Below are positions 1 through 3,856 of a stretch of DNA of 5,265 nucleotides, in pieces. The notes below the pieces were generated by a model, which was not told where the DNA came from, ran no database searches, and saw only the letters and a program-made list of their open reading frames with translations. The stretch is taken from contig JACQMU010000044.1 of assembly GCA_016203425.1 (NCBI GenBank), forward strand, positions 1-5,265, given 5' to 3'. A program made the position numbers and the translations under genes. The stretch comes from Candidatus Woesearchaeota archaeon (lineage in GTDB: Archaea; Nanobdellota; Nanobdellia; Woesearchaeales; ARS49). How positions within the stretch are numbered: position 1 is the stretch's first letter; the number at the start of each line of letters is the position of its first letter.

Positions 1-20
1 GCAATAATAAATAAGTAAGC

Positions 21-28
21 TTTATAAA
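21..28 (+). promoter_or_regulatory. Archaeal TATA box upstream of S17e
   Basis: The sequence TTTATAAA matches the archaeal TBP-binding box. Its first base lies 30 nt before the ATG at 51. Archaeal transcription usually starts about 25 nt downstream of the box, so the start site would fall at or just before the ATG, giving a leaderless or nearly leaderless mRNA. No Shine-Dalgarno sequence is seen before the ATG, which agrees. It is the only promoter visible for the S17e-alba-sigma cluster. The 20 bases before it are A+T-rich and hold no feature I can support. Confidence 0.7.
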
Positions 29-50
29 CAGCCTCTTGCTTAAAACCTGC

Positions 51-245
51 ATGGGAAGAATTAAAACACAAATGGTCAAAAGGCTGGCGTTTCAGTTGTT
101 CAACAAGCACCAGAACGTGCTTAAGCAAACATTTGAAGAAAACAAAAAAATAACTGAAAGCTTTATGAGCAATCCAAGCAAAAAAATACGCAACACAGTT
201 GCTGGTTACGTCACAAGATTAATGAAAACAAGAGAAACTGTATAA
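51..245 (+). CDS. rps17e: 30S ribosomal protein S17e (eS17)
   Basis: This is a small-subunit ribosomal protein of the eS17 family, present in archaea and eukaryotes and absent from bacteria. The 64-residue basic protein starts MGRIKTQMVKR, the family's typical opening. It has FEENKK at residues 28-33 and then PSKKIRNTVAGYVTRL at residues 42-57, the conserved core (family form roughly IPSKKLRNRIAGYVTRL). Its length of about 60-65 residues is normal for archaea. I chose the ATG at 51 over an in-frame TTG at 36 because the family begins at MGRI and because 51 lies 30 nt from the TATA box, as expected for a leaderless gene. It heads a cluster with alba (11-nt gap) and the sigma-like gene, so ribosome, chromatin and transcription genes are probably expressed together. 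The identification is secure. Confidence 0.95.
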   Translation: MGRIKTQMVKRLAFQLFNKHQNVLKQTFEENKKITESFMSNPSKKIRNTVAGYVTRLMKTRETV

Positions 246-256
246 AAAGGCAAGAG

Positions 257-544
257 ATGGCTGAAGAAAATTCTATCTTTGTTGGAACAAAGCCGTTCAT
301 GAACTATGTCACAGGTGTTGTCATGCAGTTTACGACAAAAAACGCAAGTGAAGTTATGGTCAAAGCGCGTGGCAAATTTATTTCACGCGCAGTTGATATT
401 GCAGAGGTTTCAACAAAACGATTTCTTGAAGGGGTTGTGGTTGTAAAGCACATAAACATAAATTCTGAAAAGTTCCAGAATACTGAAGGCAAGGAAGTCA
501 GGGTTAGCACTATTGAGATAGCTTTGCAAAAAGTTAATAAATAA
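257..544 (+). CDS. alba: DNA/RNA-binding protein Alba
   Basis: Alba is a small dimeric nucleic-acid-binding protein that coats archaeal DNA and also binds RNA. The 95-residue product covers the whole family: FVGTKPFMNYV at residues 8-18, VKARGKFISRAVDIAE at 35-50, RFLEGV at 55-60 and VRVSTIEIAL at 81-90. Compared from memory with Sulfolobus Sso10b, Lys17 is kept (K12), Arg42 is kept (R38), Arg44 is Lys (K40) and the dimer-dimer interface residue Phe60 is kept (F56). Lys16, the residue acetylated in Sulfolobus, is Thr11 here. The gene starts 11 nt after the S17e stop. AAGG at 247-250, 6 nt before the ATG, is a plausible weak ribosome binding site, and no TATA box lies at a usable distance, so it is probably co-transcribed with S17e. 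The sigma-like gene follows after 18 nt. Confidence 0.96.
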   Translation: MAEENSIFVGTKPFMNYVTGVVMQFTTKNASEVMVKARGKFISRAVDIAEVSTKRFLEGVVVVKHININSEKFQNTEGKEVRVSTIEIALQKVNK

Positions 545-562
545 CATTCGTTAGCAAGATTC

Positions 563-1924
563 ATGCGGGTAAATGCAGATTTAAGCATGTTTGTGAGCGA
601 AAAACAGCCATTGTCGCACGAAGAAGAATTGTGGCTTGCTGGACAAAGAATTTCTGCAGAACAAAAATGCTGCACTGAATTATACACAACAGACATTGGA
701 AGAACACTGCTTGCATATGCACTCAACTTGATTATTCACCGAAAAGCAGGAATTATAGAAAAACAGTTTCCTGTAAAAGATGGCTATCAGGCATGGTATG
801 AACTGATTAAAAAAACACAGAATGAACTTAGAAAAAAATACGAAAAAACAAAAAAAGACAACATCGAAGCACGGGCAAGAGAACAGAATGATATTGCAGA
901 AAAAATCTTAACATTGCCAATTGCGCACGCGCTTTTCCCAACAATAATAAAAACAGTGGGTGAACGAAAAGGCCATCGTTTGCCAACACTTTACACCCAA
1001 ACAAAAAAGTTTTACCGTGTACACATAAACAATGCATTTGGAGCCAATAAAGAATACAAACAAGCTGTTGATGCGCTTGTCGAGCACAACTTGCGGCTGG
1101 TTGTAAGCTTTGCAAAAAAGTATAGTAAGAATCCCAGATTTAATGACATTATTAGTGAAGGGCAGGGCGGGCTTATACATGCTGCAGAAATCTACAACCC
1201 TTTTTCTGATGAGTATGAAGACAACAAGTTCAACAGTGTGGCTGCATGGTGGATAAAGGCGAGAATAAAAAGAAAGATACATGAGTTCTTGCGCAATGTA
1301 AAGTATCCTAACTATCTGCAAACACTTTCAGCAAGGGTTGAGGATTTTCAAAATATGTTTGCAAATGAACATTTTCGTGAGCCTGCCCTTGAAGAAATAG
1401 CAGCTGGCATGGAAATCACCAAAGAAAGCGTTAAAGCTGTGCTTAACTATAGAAAAGATGAAAAGAGCCTTGATGTGCCTGTTGGTTATGGTGGTGAAAA
1501 TCTTTATGAGTTAATTGAATATCCCAACACGCTATTATTGCAGGAAAAACATGAACTTCTTATTAAAGCAATTAAGATGTTGCCAAAAAGGCTTCGCGAG
1601 GTTATACAATACAGAACAGGGCTTAATGGAAAAACATCTCACACACTTGATGAATGTAAGGGAATATTTAAAATATCCAGAGAAAGAGTGCGGCAGCTGG
1701 AGGTTATTGCCCTGCAAAAAATAGGGTTGCAACTTATTAATAATCCTGAAGTGATGGATGAATATGGCAGGTTACGTTTACTCAGCTCACCGTCATTTGG
1801 AAAGACTTCACGAAACGTGCCTGTGTATAAAGAAACAGAACTGTTAACATTGGACACTGTGTGCAATAAAATAAGAGAATATAACATTGAAGAGTTCATA
1901 AACCAATTCTACGCAACAGATTAA
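563..1924 (+). CDS. Sigma-70 family RNA polymerase sigma factor in an archaeal operon
   Basis: The 453-residue product resembles a primary-type bacterial sigma factor, which directs RNA polymerase to -35/-10 promoters. Domains in order: a region 1.2-like start (LSHEEELWLAGQRI, 17-30); a lysine/glutamate-rich segment of about 130 residues matching the non-conserved insert of primary sigmas; region 2.1 (NLRLVVSFAKKY, 176-187); 2.2 core-binding (FNDIISEGQGGLIHAAEIY, 193-211); 2.3-2.4 (222-249, with tryptophans 229-230); region 3 (REPALEEIAAGM, 272-283); the 3.2 linker (301-319); and region 4 with the helix-turn-helix ISRERVRQLEVIALQKI (371-387). A tail of about 65 residues follows. It starts 18 nt after alba with no clear Shine-Dalgarno and no TATA box, so it probably relies on the S17e promoter. 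The ATG at 587 is an alternative start. Sigma factors are foreign to standard archaeal TBP/TFB transcription, but complete ones have been reported in archaea. Family membership is secure; whether it works with the archaeal polymerase is unknown. Confidence 0.93.
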   Translation: MRVNADLSMFVSEKQPLSHEEELWLAGQRISAEQKCCTELYTTDIGRTLLAYALNLIIHRKAGIIEKQFPVKDGYQAWYELIKKTQNELRKKYEKTKKDNIEARAREQNDIAEKILTLPIAHALFPTIIKTVGERKGHRLPTLYTQTKKFYRVHINNAFGANKEYKQAVDALVEHNLRLVVSFAKKYSKNPRFNDIISEGQGGLIHAAEIYNPFSDEYEDNKFNSVAAWWIKARIKRKIHEFLRNVKYPNYLQTLSARVEDFQNMFANEHFREPALEEIAAGMEITKESVKAVLNYRKDEKSLDVPVGYGGENLYELIEYPNTLLLQEKHELLIKAIKMLPKRLREVIQYRTGLNGKTSHTLDECKGIFKISRERVRQLEVIALQKIGLQLINNPEVMDEYGRLRLLSSPSFGKTSRNVPVYKETELLTLDTVCNKIREYNIEEFINQFYATD

Positions 1925-1937
1925 AAATCGTGACAAG

Positions 1938-1985
1938 TCAAGAACCACAAGTAATCGCAATGTCGCTTCGTTCAGTGGTTCTTGA
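1938..1985. repeat. Perfect 11-bp inverted repeat after the sigma gene
   Basis: TCAAGAACCAC at 1938-1948 is exactly complementary to GTGGTTCTTGA at 1975-1985, with a 26-nt loop. It begins 13 nt after the sigma-factor stop. In RNA it could form a stable hairpin at the 3' end of the sigma transcript; in DNA it could be a symmetrical protein-binding site. No T-run follows, so it does not look like an ordinary intrinsic terminator. Confidence 0.6.
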
Positions 1986-1997
1986 GCACCATCACTA

Positions 1998-2043
1998 ATT
2001 TCCACACAATTGTTCGCCACAAGCGATTTACACTGGTGGAAAT
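1998..2043. repeat. 8-bp inverted repeat enclosing a palindrome
   Basis: ATTTCCAC at 1998-2005 is the exact reverse complement of GTGGAAAT at 2036-2043. Just inside the left arm is the perfect palindrome ACAATTGT (2006-2013). The right arm ends 7 bp before the TATA box of the S-layer-like gene, where an archaeal activator or repressor could bind. The arms are short, so chance occurrence in A+T-rich DNA is possible. Confidence 0.4.
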
Positions 2044-2050
2044 CGTGACA

Positions 2051-2058
2051 TTTATATA
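2051..2058 (+). promoter_or_regulatory. Archaeal TATA box of the S-layer-like gene
   Basis: TTTATATA lies 42-45 nt before the two possible ATG starts at 2093 and 2096. Transcription would start near 2076-2080 and give a short leader of about 15-20 nt, enough to hold the GAGG ribosome binding site. Unlike the S17e box, this promoter therefore serves a leadered mRNA. It also separates the downstream gene from the S17e-alba-sigma unit. Confidence 0.7.
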
Positions 2059-2085
2059 CAATAACATTCATGCTTTTACTAAAAA

Positions 2086-2089
2086 GAGG
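2086..2089 (+). promoter_or_regulatory. Shine-Dalgarno site GAGG that decides the start
   Basis: GAGG within AAAAAGAGGA pairs with the anti-Shine-Dalgarno end of 16S rRNA. Spacing is 6 nt to the ATG at 2096 but only 3 nt to the ATG at 2093, so 2096 is the better start. It is the clearest ribosome binding site in the window. Confidence 0.6.
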
Positions 2090-2095
2090 AACATG

Positions 2096-3823
2096 ATGGG
2101 CCAGAGTATTTTTGACTATGAAACAAAGGCATTCTTGTCAATACTTGCAATCTCGTTGATTGGCATGGCTATGGTTGTGTCACAACAGCCTTTGCCGAGC
2201 ACTGCATTTTTTGCAGGCCCTGTGTTTAAAACACCTGCAACAAATACTTTTCTGCTAAAAACTATTGATATTGGTGAATCAGTTGGTGAAGACATTCCTG
2301 TGCTGACAAAGAATGAGCTTAAAGGGCTTGAAGATGGAGTTGTGCAAACAAATGCTGGAAAAACAAGCTATTCACAATATTTGTTGCTTAAAAAGTCAGG
2401 AACAAACAGCTTTGACGGTGGCAGCGTGATTTTTGGCAGGGACCAAAGCCAACGCACTGGCAACTATCTTTTTTTTCAACAGAATGATAAATTGTTTGAG
2501 TATGCAATCATTTTTTCATCAGGGCTCGCCAGCAGAATAGAAAACAACAAGCTTGTTGACATTGAAAATAAGTATTTGACTATACTTGGCAGTTCATTTG
2601 TGGTTGTGCAAACAGACATTGATGCTGAACAAAAGCGGGTAAAGTTAAGATTAATGGGTGCTGAAGGCATTATTGATTTGGAGGACAAAAACTATGCAGA
2701 CATTTATTATGAGAAAGGGGCAAAGGTTAACACAAAACAAGTTGATGCAGAAGTACGAATTATGGGAAATGCTGCAAACAACAAGTTTACAATCAGTGAA
2801 ATAAGATATGCGCCCCTTGCAACCACAAGAACCACTGGTGATGTTTACATCGGTCCACGGCAAGGTTTGAGGGGCAGGCTCAGGGATGCAGCTTCTTTGT
2901 TAGTTAACGGCTTTGAATTAATTTATGGTGGCTTGACAAGCGGAACTGCAACAATACAAAATGTAGGCGGCGGTGAATTTGTCATGTTTGCGCCAAATGG
3001 CAATAGCCAGTATGACTTAACGTTCAGTAATGATTTGGGGGTGCAATACAATATTCCGCTTGTCTCAGTTTCTGGCTCTACTTTTAAGTATGGCTCAAGC
3101 AGAAAAGATGTTGTGTACAGTGAGGGTAATGATGCAACCGACTTCAACATTGACCGTGGAGATTATTTTGTTGTGAACAACAAAAATGACATTCACGGTG
3201 TAACTAATGTTATTGAGTATAACGGCGTACGTTATGATGATGCAACAATTGATTTCCTTGATATTGGCACAAATCAGGAAAAGTCTGTTCCGTTCGACAC
3301 TTCAACAGGGCTGGGATATCTTGTTGTTTCAGGAAACACTTACTCGTTTTATGTGAGTTCAGCTGGAGAACATCCCTTAGTTGTTGACCAGAACGGTGAT
3401 GGAGCTATTGACGGTGGGGAAGCAAAAATTGTGTTAAGAAGCGGTGGAAGGCTTGATTTGGGAAGTGGTAATCTTATTGCTGGCAGTTCAATAACAATGA
3501 CTCTTACAACGCCAAAAAGGCTGTTTGCAGAGCCAACAACAGATGAAGTTATAGACATAACGCTCACAAAAGATGGAAGCACGCTTGACATTAATGTGCC
3601 TGCACAAACTGCAGTCACGCTTTACAGAGATAAGGCTGGAACAGACAAAGGCATGAGCAAGTTCGGAGTTTTTTTCATTCGGGACAAAAGAAGTAAAGAT
3701 TCTGCACAGTTGGTTGTTGAATATCCTCGCGCTGGCGTGTTTAACATTCCAGCAACAGCACAGGGTGAAGCTGCAGTTGCCATAACACTTGAGCGCGAGA
3801 AATTCTTGAGAAAGCAGGAATGA
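2096..3823 (+). CDS. Membrane-anchored S-layer-like surface protein with an EF-hand loop
   Basis: This is probably an exported cell-envelope protein of 575 residues. A hydrophobic segment at residues 13-28 (FLSILAISLIGMAMVV) follows a short N-terminus with a single lysine and could be a signal anchor or uncleaved signal peptide; there is no C-terminal membrane helix. The rest is rich in Gly, Asn, Thr and Val in short beta-strand-like stretches. Residues 155-190, with ILGSSFVVVQ and then KLRLMG, and 404-431 resemble, from memory, proteins annotated as S-layer in DPANN archaea. DQNGDGAIDGGE at 431-442 is a canonical EF-hand calcium loop with Asp, Asn, Asp, Asp and Glu at positions 1, 3, 5, 9 and 12. 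The ATG at 2096 has the best ribosome binding site spacing; the ATG at 2093 adds one residue. An in-frame TTG at 1982 lies upstream of the TATA box and is rejected. It has its own promoter. It could instead be another surface or adhesion protein. Confidence 0.6.
   Translation: MGQSIFDYETKAFLSILAISLIGMAMVVSQQPLPSTAFFAGPVFKTPATNTFLLKTIDIGESVGEDIPVLTKNELKGLEDGVVQTNAGKTSYSQYLLLKKSGTNSFDGGSVIFGRDQSQRTGNYLFFQQNDKLFEYAIIFSSGLASRIENNKLVDIENKYLTILGSSFVVVQTDIDAEQKRVKLRLMGAEGIIDLEDKNYADIYYEKGAKVNTKQVDAEVRIMGNAANNKFTISEIRYAPLATTRTTGDVYIGPRQGLRGRLRDAASLLVNGFELIYGGLTSGTATIQNVGGGEFVMFAPNGNSQYDLTFSNDLGVQYNIPLVSVSGSTFKYGSSRKDVVYSEGNDATDFNIDRGDYFVVNNKNDIHGVTNVIEYNGVRYDDATIDFLDIGTNQEKSVPFDTSTGLGYLVVSGNTYSFYVSSAGEHPLVVDQNGDGAIDGGEAKIVLRSGGRLDLGSGNLIAGSSITMTLTTPKRLFAEPTTDEVIDITLTKDGSTLDINVPAQTAVTLYRDKAGTDKGMSKFGVFFIRDKRSKDSAQLVVEYPRAGVFNIPATAQGEAAVAITLEREKFLRKQE
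3386..3421 (+). other. EF-hand calcium-binding loop within the surface protein
   Basis: The twelve codons encode DQNGDGAIDGGE, which fits the DxNxDGxIDxxE rule at every key position: acidic or amide ligands at 1, 3, 5 and 9, Gly at 6, Ile at 8 and Glu at 12. The flanking residues look like beta strands rather than the E and F helices of calmodulin-type hands. That suits the calcium loops of extracellular proteins such as dockerin-like and S-layer modules. Confidence 0.75.
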
Positions 3824-3831
3824 TTTATAAA
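3824..3831 (+). promoter_or_regulatory. Archaeal TATA box directly after the S-layer-like stop codon
   Basis: TTTATAAA, identical to the box ahead of S17e, begins at the base after the TGA stop. It lies 33 nt before the ATG at 3857, so transcription should start within a few nucleotides of that ATG. No Shine-Dalgarno lies close before the start codon, so the mRNA is probably nearly leaderless. Confidence 0.65.
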
Positions 3832-3856
3832 GAGATTTTCATCAAACGCTGCATTC

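Larger units (their letters stand above)
1925..2050 (+). repeat. 11-bp direct repeat (1925-1935 and 2040-2050)
   Basis: AAATCGTGACA occurs right after the sigma-factor stop codon (1925-1935) and again directly abutting the TATA box of the next gene (2040-2050), 115 bp apart in the same orientation. The second copy covers the position where TFB would contact the element upstream of the TATA box. Two identical 11-mers in a gap of only 168 bp suggest a duplicated operator or the scar of a small duplication or insertion. The span given includes both copies and the sequence between them. Confidence 0.5.

Noticed and set aside
1..20. Possible end of an upstream gene (AAG TAA at 13-18)
   Set aside because: Five codons are too few to support any gene.
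36..50. TTG start for S17e giving five extra residues
   Set aside because: The family begins MGRI at the ATG at 51, and the TTG lies only 15 nt after the first base of the TATA box, upstream of the expected transcription start.
240..247. GTATAAAA before alba as a TATA box
   Set aside because: It lies only about 10-17 nt before the alba ATG, so transcription would start inside the gene, and it overlaps the S17e stop codon.
304..726. 140-codon open frame on the minus strand
   Set aside because: It is antisense to alba and the start of the sigma gene, both strongly supported, and its Cys/Ser/Thr-rich product looks like a shadow frame with no recognisable motif.
1938..1985. Inverted repeat read as an intrinsic terminator
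   Set aside because: The loop is 26 nt and no T-run follows the right arm; archaeal termination depends mainly on T-rich tracts, which are absent here.
1982..2092. TTG start for the S-layer-like protein, adding 38 residues
   Set aside because: It would start upstream of the TATA box at 2051, inside the inverted repeat, with no ribosome binding site; GAGG at 2086-2089 supports 2096.
2556..2586. TTGACA followed after 19 bp by TATACT, resembling a bacterial -35/-10 promoter
   Set aside because: It lies inside the S-layer-like coding sequence, the spacing is longer than the optimal 17 bp, no gene starts downstream, and such matches are expected by chance in A+T-rich DNA.
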